DNA of 64,000 nt from Xenoacremonium recifei. Its lineage: Eukaryota > Ascomycota > Sordariomycetes > Hypocreales > Nectriaceae. The translations under genes and the position numbers were made by a program. This document shows positions 25,258 through 35,976 of this stretch, one piece after another. Location of the stretch: NCBI GenBank assembly GCA_012184525.1, contig WOFQ01000010.1, positions 62,001-126,000 of the forward strand, written 5' to 3'. Position 1 is the first letter of the stretch, and every line of letters starts with the position of its first letter. The notes below the pieces were generated by a model. It made no database searches. It was given only the letters and a program-made list of their open reading frames with translations, and was not told the origin of the DNA.

Positions 25258-25825
25258 GAATAGGACGTTTGAATTTTACGTCTCGAACATCTGCGGAGGC
25301 CAACGGCGCAGGAGGATCATGTACAAATGGCTGTGAATTTAGCATTGCATTAGAAGGCCTTGGCTGACGGCAAAAGTCTAGGAGTACAATAAGTTAGTGT
25401 ACTCGTTATCTATCCTGAACTTGACTTTGAAGTGTAAAACGAGCAGTAATGTCTTTTGGTGAATTGGAAATCCAAGTGACTTGTCAGGATGTCAAGCGCA
25501 TAGAGTCTGGTATTCGAGGTTGAGGCTACACCAAGACCAGCCCCTGTCCACCGAATTTCGACGTCTTACTCAGCAGCATTCCGGAGTTTTGTCTCCAGGA
25601 TCGCCGCAGTGTTGTGGCTAGGGAGCGGTCACGTGAATTTTCGTCGGTAGTGACTCATGGACCCATCAGAGCCCTCGCTTAGCGCATTTCATGGGGCCTA
25701 GTGCACGTGAACCCACAAACCCAGAGTGGAATGTGCGTGACCGAGAAATTCTGGCCTCGCAAACCCCTCTCAGTCTTCATCCATCACCCATCGAGGACCG
25801 ACCATCACCAACAAGGACAATCAAG
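25258..25825. other. Intergenic region with the eL19 promoter
   Basis: GCN1 3' region followed by the eL19 promoter. Contains two CACGTGAA boxes and one TGACTCA (listed separately) and a CT-rich leader just before the ATG. Confidence 0.6.
25630..25711 (+). promoter_or_regulatory. Candidate eL19 promoter elements: two CACGTGAA boxes flanking TGACTCA
   Basis: CACGTGAA occurs at 25630-25637 and 25704-25711 in the same orientation, 196 and 122 bp before the eL19 ATG, with TGACTCA at 25651-25657 between them. CACGTG is the core of Cbf1-type bHLH sites, and Cbf1 is known to act on ribosomal protein genes in some ascomycetes. The use here is inferred from position only. Confidence 0.4.
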
Positions 25826-26643
25826 ATGTAAGTCCACCCCGATCGCTACACGATGACCCGAGATGGCAGGGCAGCACTGGAAGAGACGGAAGTGATGGCA
25901 TTGATGCTGCTGCTGTCGATTTGCGACGAGGCTTCAGGGCATTGATAAGCGAACTTTTGGAGATGGGAACCATGGGAAAAAAAGTTTTGAGGCTGACGAT
26001 TGTGTCTTCCACCACCACAGGGTCAATCTGCGAACTCAGAAGCGCCTCGCCTCGTCGGTCATCGGCTGTGGTGAGCGCAAGATCTGGCTCGACCCCAACG
26101 AGCAGACCGAGATCTCCAACGCCAACTCGCGCGCCACCATCCGAAAGCTCATCAACGATGGCCTCATCATCCGAAAGCCCGTCACCCAGCACTCGCGATC
26201 CCGCGCCCGTGACCTGAACCTCTCCCGACGGGAAGGCCGACACCGTGGCTACGGTAAGCGAAAGGGTACCGCCGATGCCCGTATGCCCAGCCAGGTCCTC
26301 TGGATGCGACGTCTCCGAGTCCTCCGCCGTCTCCTGGTCAAGTACCGTGCCAGCGGCAAGATCGACAAGCACCTCTACCACGAGCTGTACCACAGCAGCA
26401 AGGGTAACGCTTTCAAGCACAAGCGTGGTCTGGTTGAGCACGTATGTTTGCCCTGGGATCCGTTGCAATGGAAATATGCTGACTGGTTTTTGATAGATCC
26501 ACCGTGCCAAGGCCGAGAAGCAGCGTGAGCGTGCGCTCAAGGAGGAGATGGACGCCAAGCGTGCGAAGACCAAGGCTGCCCGCGAGCGCAAGCTGGAGCG
26601 TGCGGCGGCGAAGCGAAACGCTCTCATGGGCGACGAGGAGTAA
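25826..26643 (+). CDS. rpl19: 60S ribosomal protein eL19
   Basis: Exons 25826..25827, 26021..26441, 26497..26643; 189 aa, the standard length. The first intron splits the initiator codon (AT|G), so exon 1 carries only two coding bases. The protein begins [18 protein letters not shown] and continues with KIWLDPNE and the repeated basic helices typical of eL19. The C-terminal tail is a long Lys/Arg/Glu helix ([20 protein letters not shown]) that makes an intersubunit bridge in known ribosomes. Intron 1 (25828-26020, 193 nt) is long for this genome and contains a C/D-like element discussed in the findings. The second intron is 55 nt. Confidence 0.96.
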
Positions 26644-27982
26644 ATGGAAACCATGACGTGGACATCACCAAGGACATTTCGGTCTTGAGAGGAGGCTGCA
26701 TTCGGAGTCTACGGGTCGGGTCTGTTTTTACGCCCTTCTGGTTTCTACAGTCGTTCCGGAGGGGGTTCTGGCATGTAGCATTGAAAATGGAATCGATGAT
26801 GCTCGGATGCTGGGCGAATTTTCCCAAGATGACGAAGACATAAAAAAAGAAGTGTGAGGTTAATGACATTGAATGGTACTTACTTACTCTGGTTATTCGT
26901 GTTGATGTCTTGTGTGTTGTGATAGACTGGTGATGGCTGTTTGATCACCACCTAAGCTTCACCGACCCAAGTTGTGTCAGGTGACAGTCTTCCAGGCACA
27001 ATATTCGGACATTCAACACACGGTCTGAACAGACGGGCTTGACATGTGTTTCGTCGTTAGGTTCAAGAAATCTCAAGTCACTTCACGCAGCTTATGTGCT
27101 CCTAGGCTACAGGACTACCTATCTACTTTATCAAGGCAAAGACATCAAGAAAGCTCAACACGGATCAACCAAAGTCTTGGATCAGTTTCCTTCATATTGC
27201 CCCGAAAAGGTGGTGAGGGGTGCCAGGGCATCTCAGCATGCTCCCGCGGCCCTCGGTGAAGAGAACAGCGGAGGAGTCCAATATGCTGCAAGCGGCAGGT
27301 CTCGTCACGCCCAAGTTTAGTTGATAAAGAAGAAAGGAGAGAAAGAGGAGGAAAACCGGGGATGGGCTGGGGGATGTTTTATGGTGGTGTTGGGGGTGTG
27401 CACGGCCACAGCCCAGGCGATGGATGGATGACGGGGTTACAGCGCAGTGTGGCTGGGGCGGGCTTCGGACTGGCCCGGAGGTTAGAGCTGTCCGGCGTCC
27501 GCCCGGGGGAGCTTGCCGTCGGGAGGGGAGCTATAGTGGGTTCCAGCGAGCTGCGGCGGGATGCTACAGCGAGGTGCGCCCTGGAGATGCGCTGGAGGCA
27601 TGCTGCAAGATGGCCATCGGCAGCAGCATGTTCTCGGTGGCGCCATGTCGCGGCGGCGTGCGGGGTCTGCTTCGGGAGGCAGGAGGTGCTGCAGCAGCTG
27701 TCGGTCGAGGCTGCCTCTGGGGATCAGGTCAGGTCAGTTTTGTCGTTTGTCCGCCCTCCAATCCCGAAAGCATCAAGCCGGGAATCTCTAAACTCCTACA
27801 ACCTCCCTCCGCACGTCATGACGACGACGAGTCCAGCGCTGTGAGCCGCGGCCCTCCTCCTCCTCCCGCTGCTCCTGCTCCTCCACAAGACTCGACACTT
27901 TGCATCTTCTTTTATTTCGTCTCTCTTGCGCTCGTGATACCCCCCCGGCTCTCCCCGCCTTTGCTTCCCCCCAATCATCGTC
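26644..27982. other. Intergenic region eL19 to SHMT
   Basis: eL19 3' region followed by a G-rich stretch (27350-27720) and then the CT-rich SHMT promoter/leader (27830-27982). Long GC-driven frames cross it, the largest running into the SHMT start in another frame, but none shows domain content. I saw no tRNA. Confidence 0.55.
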
Positions 27983-29816
27983 ATGTCTCTCCGCGGCAGC
28001 ACCTCGCGTGTCCTCCGGGGCGTTGCGAGGCCGAGTGCCCTCTCGCGGTCAGCGGCGGCGGCGACAAGTGCATCAAGGGCAGCGTCTTCCATTGCGCTCG
28101 AGGGCCAGCAGCAGGTGAGTCTGGCGCCCCAATTGGCAGCCGATGGCGCCTGTTCTGCCGCCAGAAGTCGAGTCTTGCTGATCGTGATCGTAGCTGCTCT
28201 CAGCCCACCTCGACAAGGCTGACCCCACCGTCTTCGACATCATCGAAAAGGTCCGTTGCCGCGATATCACGCCGTGAAGCAATTCAATGAATGGCAGGGA
28301 GCTTGCGATGCTGACTCTGCGTAGGAGAAAAAACGCCAGAAGCACTTCATCAACCTGATTCCTTCGGAGAACTTTACGTCACAGGCCGTTCTCGATGCCC
28401 TCGGCAGTGTGATGCAGAGTGGGTTCACCTTGCAGTAACCACAACACCACACGAGCAAAAGATTGACTTCTTATACAGACAAATACTCCGAGGGATACCC
28501 TGGCGCACGGTACTATGGCGGCAACGAGTTTATCGACCAGTCCGAACGACTATGTCAGCAGCGGGCACTCGAGGCCTTCGGCCTGGACCCCAAGTCCTGG
28601 GGCGTCAATGTCCAAGGTCAGTGCCATAGCTCTCTTTCTGCCCGTAACTCGCTGACAATCTATCGCAGCCCTCTCTGGTGCTCCCGCAAACCTCTACGTC
28701 TACTCGGCGTTCCTCAATACCCACGATCGGTTGATGGGCCTCGACCTGCCCCATGGCGGCCATCTCTCTCACGGATACCAGACGCCGACCAAGAAGATTT
28801 CTGCCATCTCCAAATACTTTGAGACACTGCCGTACCGTCTAGACGAGTCCACCGGATATATCGACTATAATAAGCTGGAGGAGCAGGCTCTCATCTACCG
28901 GCCAAAGATCATTGTCGCCGGTGCCAGTGCCTACAGTCGTCTGATCGACTATCAGCGCATGCGAGAGATTTGCGACAAGGTTGGGGCGTATCTCCTCGCT
29001 GATATTGCTCACATCTCTGGCATGATTGCTGCCAAAGTGCTCCCCGGCCCCTTCAGCTTCGCAGATATAGTCACAACAACGAGCCACAAGAGCTTGAGAG
29101 GGCCTCGTGGAGCTATGATCTTCTATCGGAAAGGCGTGAGGAGGCAAAATCCCAAGACTAAGGAGGATGAGATGTACGACCTCGAGAATCCCATCAACAA
29201 CTCCGTCTTCCCTGGTCATCAGGGAGGCCCTCACAACCACACCATCACCGCGCTCTCTGTGGCACTAAAGCAGGCCCAAACACCAGAGTTCCACGCATAT
29301 CAATCTCAAGTCCTCGCCAATGCGAAAGCCTTTGCGAAACGACTGAGTGAACCTAAGGGAAAAGGTGGTCTTGGCTATACCCTTGTCAGCGGCGGCACCG
29401 ACAACCACCTAGTCCTCGCCGACCTCAAACCCCAGGGGATAGACGGCGGCCGTGTCGAGCGCATCCTCGAACTTGTCGGCGTTGCCGCAAATAAGAATAC
29501 CGTCCCTGGAGACCGCTCAGCCCTCGTCCCAGGCGGTCTTCGCATGGGCACTCCAGCCATGACAACCCGTGGCTTCAACGAGAACGACTTCGTCCGCGTC
29601 GCCGACGTCGTGGACCGCGCCGTGACCATCGCTGCTCGAATCGATAAAGCTGCCCGCAAGGCAGCCGAGGAGAAGGGAGAGAAGAACCCTGGCCGCTTGA
29701 AATTGTTCCTCGAGCACCTCGGCACCGGCGAGACCGAGCCCGAGATCGTTCAATTGCGCAGCGAGGTCGAGGACTGGGTGGGCACTTATCCTCTGCCCTG
29801 GGACTCGTCACGATGA
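27983..29816 (+). CDS. Serine hydroxymethyltransferase, mitochondrial type
   Basis: Exons 27983..28114, 28194..28250, 28325..28418, 28479..28616, 28669..29816; 522 aa. Residues 1-40 are rich in Arg/Ser/Ala without acidic residues ([20 protein letters not shown]), a mitochondrial presequence. The catalytic fold follows: [30 protein letters not shown], and the PLP-binding segment [13 protein letters not shown] with Lys281 as the Schiff-base lysine. [10 protein letters not shown] and the C-terminal [12 protein letters not shown] region complete it. The enzyme interconverts serine and tetrahydrofolate with glycine and methylene-tetrahydrofolate, feeding one-carbon units. All four introns are short, and the splices restore known SHMT blocks. 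The 3' end faces the isochorismatase-AlkB-GST gene 342 bp away. Confidence 0.95.
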
Positions 29817-30158
29817 TGTGTAGGTGTGAAGAGCAATGTGTTCTGCGAGACAAAGGACTTGCTGTTGTAATTAACTTAGTTTTACGCACTGTAAATGCGC
29901 AAATATAGGCCGGTAACATTTGTTTTTGGACCAAACCCCGGGCCTCGATCAGTTCGTATCAAACTATCACACTCTGCTCTACCTCGAAAGAGGTCATGTA
30001 CCATAGCAATGGACTTCTAGGCATAACAAATAGCACTGAAATCATTGACGCTTTTTTTTCATCCCTACACGCTTTTCCAACCCTTCCTAGCTATCCGAAC
30101 CTAATATTGAGCCAAAATCCAAAACGAGATCCCCTAAGCCCCTGATGCTTACATCCTA
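29817..30158. other. Convergent intergenic region, SHMT / fusion gene
   Basis: 342 bp of 3' flanks. A T8 run lies near 30052. No gene seen. Confidence 0.6.
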
Positions 30159-32894
30159 TCACTTGGCCAAAATCTTCTTCACGCTGTCCATTTGCAGAAC
30201 TCTGTTGTAATAGCCCTTCAGTCCATCGAAGTCGGCCAGAAAATCCTCGCCTGCATCTTCAACCATAGCATGCAAAACTGGCCAGACTGCAAAGTCGGGC
30301 AGTGTGGGCTTAGAGCCCGCAAGAAACTCATCCTCGGGTGCTGTCAAGAAGCCGTTCCAAATGGTCAGCTCGCTGTTTAGCTTCTTAACATCACGCTTCC
30401 CCTTGTCGTCCTTTTCCAGAGCCCGCCACTTGTCCAGCAAACGCAGGCCGCGCTGGAAGCGTGTGAACTGCTCTGCGAACTCAGTTGCTGTGCGTGGAGC
30501 TTTGCCGGCGCCGTGACGGGCGTCAAGATACATCATGATGGCCACATCACCTTCAACAGTTGCCTGGGCAATGTCGTTGTCAATAAACTTGACGGGAACT
30601 TCATCCTTTGGTGATGTTGTAGCAGTGGCACCCATGCTGCCTCGGGCGTAGTTGACCCGGCTCTCGGTAAGCTGGAGGGCCAGACGGGTATTGATGACGG
30701 AGTCACATGAGGCGAAGAGTCGAGGTGCGTTGCTCATATGCAGCACGTCGAAGCCCTTGCCATAATGCGCATCCCAGTCGAAATCAGAGGAGTGGTTCTC
30801 GGTTCCAAAGGCCTTGAGCAAGGTGATAGTTTCCTCAGTCTGGCCATTAATGACAGGGTTGGCCTCAGCACGAGTCTTGACTGTAGCGCCCTGACCCCAG
30901 ATATGTTTCTGTTCAGAATCCAGGAAAGTGCCGATGTTGCGGAAGGTCAGAGAGATGCGACCTCCATCAAAGGCTAGCTCGGCAGGCGTCTTGTCACGGT
31001 CCATACGCTTGTCCTGGCGGATGGCGTGCAGCCACTTCATATTAGTCTTCAAGCCCATACGGCACAAGCTGTTGTGTGGCAGGCGAGCACGCTGGATCTG
31101 ACGCTTCGAGTCGGCTGGAGGAGACGCCTCAGAGCGGGAAGGGTCCTTATCAAGCCTCTTTGTACGGAGGACCATAGTACGCTCGGCGCCGAGACTGACG
31201 TTGGCGATGAAGCTACCGGGAACGATGTCCAGAGTCTTGTCGCTATGTTCAGATATGTAGTCATTCCCGTCACGGTAATGTTGAATCAGCACGTGATTCA
31301 GAGGGTGTCCGAGATGCTTCTCTGTATGTTCCTTGATAGCAAGAACCGTTGGCGAGAAAGGGAGCAGAGGAGGGGACTCGTCTGATGGATGGCGGTATAC
31401 TGGGATGCTGCCGTCGTCGGCAACAAGTCCCTGGACGGCGACCAAGCGTGGGACCTCGCCGCCCTGATGAGACATACGCTGCCATTGGACCTCCTCGCGC
31501 AACTTGTCAAAGATACCGTCAGCCAGGGAAGCTGGAAGGAGATCTTCAATAACGTCGGTATCACCCGCACCAAGCCCCTTCTGTGGTGGGCCTTGCTTGG
31601 GTGTAGTCTTGGCCGTTGGCCTCTTTTCCATTTTGTCTTGCTCCTTGGTGGTATTTGGAGGATCTGGAGTCTTGGGTGATGTAATAGCGACTGCTAGAGT
31701 CTCTTTGCTGTCCCCGTTGGTGTCTGGTTTTGAAGGCGCTGGTGAGGATGGTGTCTGGCGTTTTTTATCACTCAATGCTTCTTTGCTGGTTCTTTTAACC
31801 ACTTGATGGTCTTCTTCGTCACCTGCGTCGTCTCTGACCTCCAAGGCTTCCAGCTTCTCAATTGCTTCTTCCAGCTTCGATGATGGTGTGTTCTCTGAGT
31901 CACGCTTCTCAGCTGCTGCAGGGCGGCTTGTAGTCGACGCCTTTTCTTGGGGCTGAGTCCGCGCCGGCTGAGGCCCTGCAGGTTCAGGCGAATCAGAATC
32001 CAATCGTAGTCCACCCATGTCCTTGACAATATCTGGAGTCTTGCTCCTCTTTCGCTGTGAGGTTTTAGGGGTGCTATCCGTGGCCTTCTTTCTGGACGAT
32101 TCCCGACTCTTCGACGACGACGGTGTGGCTGCCTTGGGCGCCTTGGGCTGGGGCGCAGGTTTGGTCGATATCGACTCGATAACTTCTTCACACGTTGAGA
32201 CTTCACATCCCGTGACCTCCAGGAGGTTTCGAATAGCCCTATTCTGACGCGTGTCACTACGGTAGCCGCAGCAGTCCTCGACAATGGTGATGGCCATGCC
32301 ATGGCCAGCGGCGTCGAGGGCCGTGGCGTGGACACCGATGTTGGCGAGCGAGCCACAGATAAAAACCTCCATGACCATCTTGGCGCGAAGCAGCATCAGT
32401 AGCTGAGTCGCTTCAAAGGCCGAGTAGTGAGTCTTGGTGATTACTGCGTCAGTCTTCTGCATGGCCTGCTCCTTGATGGCCGGCGTCATGAGGCAGCCCT
32501 CGGAGCCTGCACGCACGCATGTCGGCGGCTCATGGCTCAGGAAGGCTTCCGGGCCAGGAGTGGCGTCGGCATCGGGGGCTACAGGCTTCGGGGTGCGACG
32601 CCGGCCCCGGGACGAGGGACGGCCGAACGAGCTCGGCAGGATGGCGTCGGAGGCGAGGATCTGGTTCTGCTCCGGGTCGACGGGCCGAAGCTTGTCGAAG
32701 CGAGACTGCACCCAGACGACATCGCCCACGGCGCGGAAAGCATTGGCGAGGCGGATGGTCTTTTCAATAAAGTCGTCGGGCTCAGACACAGCCAGGGCGC
32801 CCGACGAAGCTGTGAAGTCGTTTTGGAAGTCGATGCCGATGAAGGCCTTGCGGGTGGTGATCTGGGGGAGCGAAGCCTGGTCGAAGGCGAACAT
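30159..32894 (-). CDS. Three-domain fusion: isochorismatase-like, AlkB-like dioxygenase and GST-like
   Basis: Single exon, 911 aa. Residues 1-235 are an isochorismatase-like hydrolase: FIGIDFQNDF with catalytic Asp22, TKTHYSAFEAT with Lys154, and GSLANIGVHATALDA. In the last motif the nucleophilic Cys position is Gly187. Residues 240-445 are a Pro/Ser/Lys-rich, low-complexity linker. Residues 446-660 are an AlkB-type Fe(II)/2-oxoglutarate dioxygenase: HYRDGNDYISEHSDKT gives the HxD pair His540/Asp542, distal His623 (WLHAIRQ), and RISLTFR gives the Arg646-x5-Arg652 signature. Residues 710-790 fit a thioredoxin-like GST N-domain, and 800-905 a GST helical domain with FLAGSKPTLPDFAVWPVL. All metal and 2OG ligands of AlkB are present, so nucleic-acid demethylase/repair activity is plausible. 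The other two domains have no assigned substrate. No targeting signal is evident. Confidence 0.88.
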   Translation of the reverse strand: MFAFDQASLPQITTRKAFIGIDFQNDFTASSGALAVSEPDDFIEKTIRLANAFRAVGDVVWVQSRFDKLRPVDPEQNQILASDAILPSSFGRPSSRGRRRTPKPVAPDADATPGPEAFLSHEPPTCVRAGSEGCLMTPAIKEQAMQKTDAVITKTHYSAFEATQLLMLLRAKMVMEVFICGSLANIGVHATALDAAGHGMAITIVEDCCGYRSDTRQNRAIRNLLEVTGCEVSTCEEVIESISTKPAPQPKAPKAATPSSSKSRESSRKKATDSTPKTSQRKRSKTPDIVKDMGGLRLDSDSPEPAGPQPARTQPQEKASTTSRPAAAEKRDSENTPSSKLEEAIEKLEALEVRDDAGDEEDHQVVKRTSKEALSDKKRQTPSSPAPSKPDTNGDSKETLAVAITSPKTPDPPNTTKEQDKMEKRPTAKTTPKQGPPQKGLGAGDTDVIEDLLPASLADGIFDKLREEVQWQRMSHQGGEVPRLVAVQGLVADDGSIPVYRHPSDESPPLLPFSPTVLAIKEHTEKHLGHPLNHVLIQHYRDGNDYISEHSDKTLDIVPGSFIANVSLGAERTMVLRTKRLDKDPSRSEASPPADSKRQIQRARLPHNSLCRMGLKTNMKWLHAIRQDKRMDRDKTPAELAFDGGRISLTFRNIGTFLDSEQKHIWGQGATVKTRAEANPVINGQTEETITLLKAFGTENHSSDFDWDAHYGKGFDVLHMSNAPRLFASCDSVINTRLALQLTESRVNYARGSMGATATTSPKDEVPVKFIDNDIAQATVEGDVAIMMYLDARHGAGKAPRTATEFAEQFTRFQRGLRLLDKWRALEKDDKGKRDVKKLNSELTIWNGFLTAPEDEFLAGSKPTLPDFAVWPVLHAMVEDAGEDFLADFDGLKGYYNRVLQMDSVKKILAK

Positions 32895-34989
32895 GGTGAA
32901 ACAGGCGGGATGTGTGATGTAAGTACGTGTGTTTAGGGCTGGGGCGAAACAGCCATGCCTGCGTGAAGTTTAAGGGAGGAAAATGAAGTATAAATATCTT
33001 AAAGGAGACGGGTTGCTGCACCAAGCGTTGCGCCGCATGAAATGCTCATATTGATGGCAGAAGTCTTTGATGGAGAGAGCCGATGGAACAAGGCGGTTGT
33101 GTTATAGGCACTCCAGTTATGACCTCAACCAAGTTTGATAAAGGATGATCAATAAAAATAAGACGCTCGCTCAAGAAATGATCGACGACGATGCTGACTT
33201 CAAGTCAGCTGGACACCAAAATACAAAACTGGTAAATGAAGCCTTGCAGAAGAGGAAAAGGCAGAGAGCGAGACTGTCGCGAGGTCCCAACAAGTGCCGA
33301 TGCGGGCGGGGGCCGAAATATGAGGGAGGTACCTTCAGCTGTACCTTCCCTACCTTAGACCTTAAGCGCAGTGCATGCACACCTGAGGGCTCAGGCACAG
33401 TATCAGGAAGCGGAAGGAGGCAACAGGCTCCAGATTGGAAGCAACAGCCAAGTCGGGATAATTCAGAATAGGCAATTCTTGGCGAAGACGAACCCCCTCT
33501 CGCTTTGACAATTTTTGATATTCTTGCTTGCTTTTCATTTCGTTCAAAATTTTCTGTGTTTCTGAGGCATCATTTTATTACTTCACTGCGCAGCACAGTG
33601 GAGATGCCCTCGCGTCTGTGTGCCGTCCTGCATAGCCGCCGCCAGTGATAGCCTGTCGCAGGCACCGTTGGAGCGATAGAATGGCTTGATCCTGCAGCTC
33701 CCACGTACTAGTGACCCAATGGACGTGCTGTCTTGCTCTGTTCTCCTCTGGTCTGTGAGAGTTCTGATTTTTCAACGCATCTCCGTGTCGAAGTACAGGG
33801 GGCTCGAAGTACTCGTTTCGGCGGGTTGCATCGCCATCAGGAGATGTCCATCATGGATGCGGATACGACGTGCATCCCTTGCTTCTGAGACAACCTTTTT
33901 GTTGGTCTCGACACAGGCAGGACCAACAAATCCAGCAGGTGAGCAAGTTCAGGTGGTCTGAAATTCCGCCGCCTAGCCTCACCTACCTGGGTACTAGAGT
34001 GCCACACCAACGTGCAAACCAGGATAACTGTTGATAAATGTGATGAGCAACAATCTGTCGTCGGTTCCTGTCTATCGTCACATCCATCTTTCACTCATAA
34101 GACCCCAGGTTATAGAGTATAGACTCCACGAACAGCGGAAACGTCTCCGCCCTCCACGACCTCGAGCCCTGATTGACGTGGACCAACACAAGATAAAGGC
34201 TTTGACCCATGGCTCCAGCTCGGTTACGACCATGGCCTGGTCGCCGCGGCATGTTTGAGATTATCCGCGGTCGATCTGTCGGTCTAGAACGCAGGAAAGA
34301 CCAACTAGCCTTGTTGGCGGTGCTTTGACAACGATTGCACTCTGTAGATCACACTTCCTTCGCCCGTCTTTCGGCCGACAATATTGATGCGCAGGGTTGC
34401 TGATTCAGGTGCTATCGAAGGAAGGTGTAAGATTCTTGAGCTCCAAGACGCTCATCAAGTATTATTCCTCGTATTTAGCTTAGCGATGATTCATTACGTA
34501 TAAGACACAATTTCAGCCCCAAGAAGAATAATAGATACTGAAAAATATTGACCCGACAGCGAACCCTCAACAGAAACGCGAAATCTCGTAAACACATTAT
34601 CGTCATGACAGACGTCGGTCAATAGAAGCATTGCTTAGGTCTGCCACTAACTGATTGACATGAAAGTGACGTACTGACAGGCTGCACCTGGCAGCTAAGG
34701 CACCTCGGATTAAAAGTGGACCCTTAACTTGGAGTATACCCGAGGCTTTCCCGATCCCAAACGCTCAACGTCGCGCCTGCGAAGCTTCAACCTCATCCTC
34801 GCTATCGTTCCCTCGCCTTGGGTCTATCGATTTTGCTCCCAACGTTTGGCACCAAGAGATGTTGTAACTCCAGCTCCTCTCGAGAAGAGACCGTTTTGTT
34901 CTCCTCTCTTCGACTTCTTCTCGTCTCTCCCCTCCATCGCCTCCTACCTCTTCGTTCTTCCAACAGGATCCTCCTCACCATCAACTATC
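32895..34989. other. About 2.1 kb intergenic region, fusion gene / TAF8 divergent
   Basis: Divergent upstream region of the fusion gene (-) and TAF8 (+). It contains AT-rich stretches and short frames only. The longest ATG-started one (33145-33471, 108 codons) is basic and lacks recognisable features. No repeat or RNA gene identified. Confidence 0.5.
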
Positions 34990-35976
34990 ATGACCTCCCC
35001 GAAGCGAAGCCGCTCCTCATCCGAGGCCACTCTCCCCGACCCGAAACGAGCGCGTCTCGACGAAAGCGATGCATTGCAAGCGGATATATTAGACGAGGAG
35101 TCGCATGCCTTCCCGTCCCTCACCCCGACGCATCATTCCATGGCTCGAGCTGGACTTCAACGATCCATCGCCATCGCGTTGAATTATGTCGGATTCGACA
35201 CCGCTACCCCCGAGGCCATGGAAAGTTTCACGCAGACGGTCGAGACATGTTGGTGTGCCCTCTTCTAATGCCAGACCAGCTCTTCATTATTGACATGCTG
35301 CTCCGTAGACATGAAGTCTCTCATTGACGAGACCAAGCTCGTCGCGATGGCTTCCCGTCGAGACCACCCTATCCCAACAGACTTCGAGCATACTCTTCGG
35401 CATCATAGCCTCAAAATATCCTCTCTCAAGCCGCATATCCGACACCCGATACCGAAGAAGCAAGTTGTCCCGGAGTTCATCACCCCGCTCATCAGAGACG
35501 AGGATGCGTACACAACACTGCCTTTGCTCGGCGAGGAGCTCAGCGGTCAGCCAGATAAAGATGCTAAAGCTTACATTCCGGCTTCGTTCCCGACCTTTCC
35601 AAGCAAGCACACATACAGTTTCACACCTGAGGCGGACAGCAACCAACGAGACTCTAAGAAAACCCGTCAGGAGGCCGCTCGTACTGCCCAGCAGGGCGAA
35701 GATGCGCTACGTCGGCTGGTTCGGGCGTCAAAGATGCGTAAGCAAAAGGAGGTCAAGATGCTTGTTGAGCGGGACGCATATGGAAAAGAACGACTTCGAC
35801 TTTGGGAACTCATGACCAAACACTTCATGGGAGTCGACGGGCGCAGCGAACATGCAGATCAGGTTGAGATTGCCGACCACAGCATGATTGTCAACAGTGA
35901 GGCGATGTTCGCTCGAAAGGAGGTGCCCCGTTTTGGTAAGAGGGCAGGAGGGTTGGTGAACAGTTCAAACGCTTGA
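34990..35976 (+). CDS. taf8: Transcription initiation factor TFIID subunit 8 (TAF8)
   Basis: Exons 34990..35248 and 35309..35976; 308 aa. The N-terminus has a basic Ser-rich segment (SPKRSRSSSEAT). A histone-fold/bromodomain-associated region follows (ARAGLQRSIAIALNYVGFDT through the helix with MKSLIDETKLVAMASRR). The TAF8 C-terminal domain comes next, recognised by the YIPASFPTFPSKHTYSFTP motif, which corresponds to the 'LPPFPDPHTYI.TP' signature of the family. A charged helix (EAARTAQQGEDALRRLVRAS) and a short tail complete it. Known role: it pairs with TAF10 and bridges TFIID lobes at promoters. The 60-nt intron (donor GTTGGT) joins codon TAC. Upstream frame extension has no ATG. Confidence 0.88.

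Noticed and set aside
27424..28290. 288-codon frame overlapping the SHMT start
   Set aside because: GC-rich low-information translation, no domain, and it overlaps the well-supported SHMT exons in another frame.
33145..33471. 108-codon ATG frame in the fusion gene / TAF8 gap
   Set aside because: No recognisable features, basic mixed composition, no splice context; could be random.
34729..34989. N-terminal extension of TAF8
   Set aside because: It begins at TTG and has no in-frame ATG before 34990.
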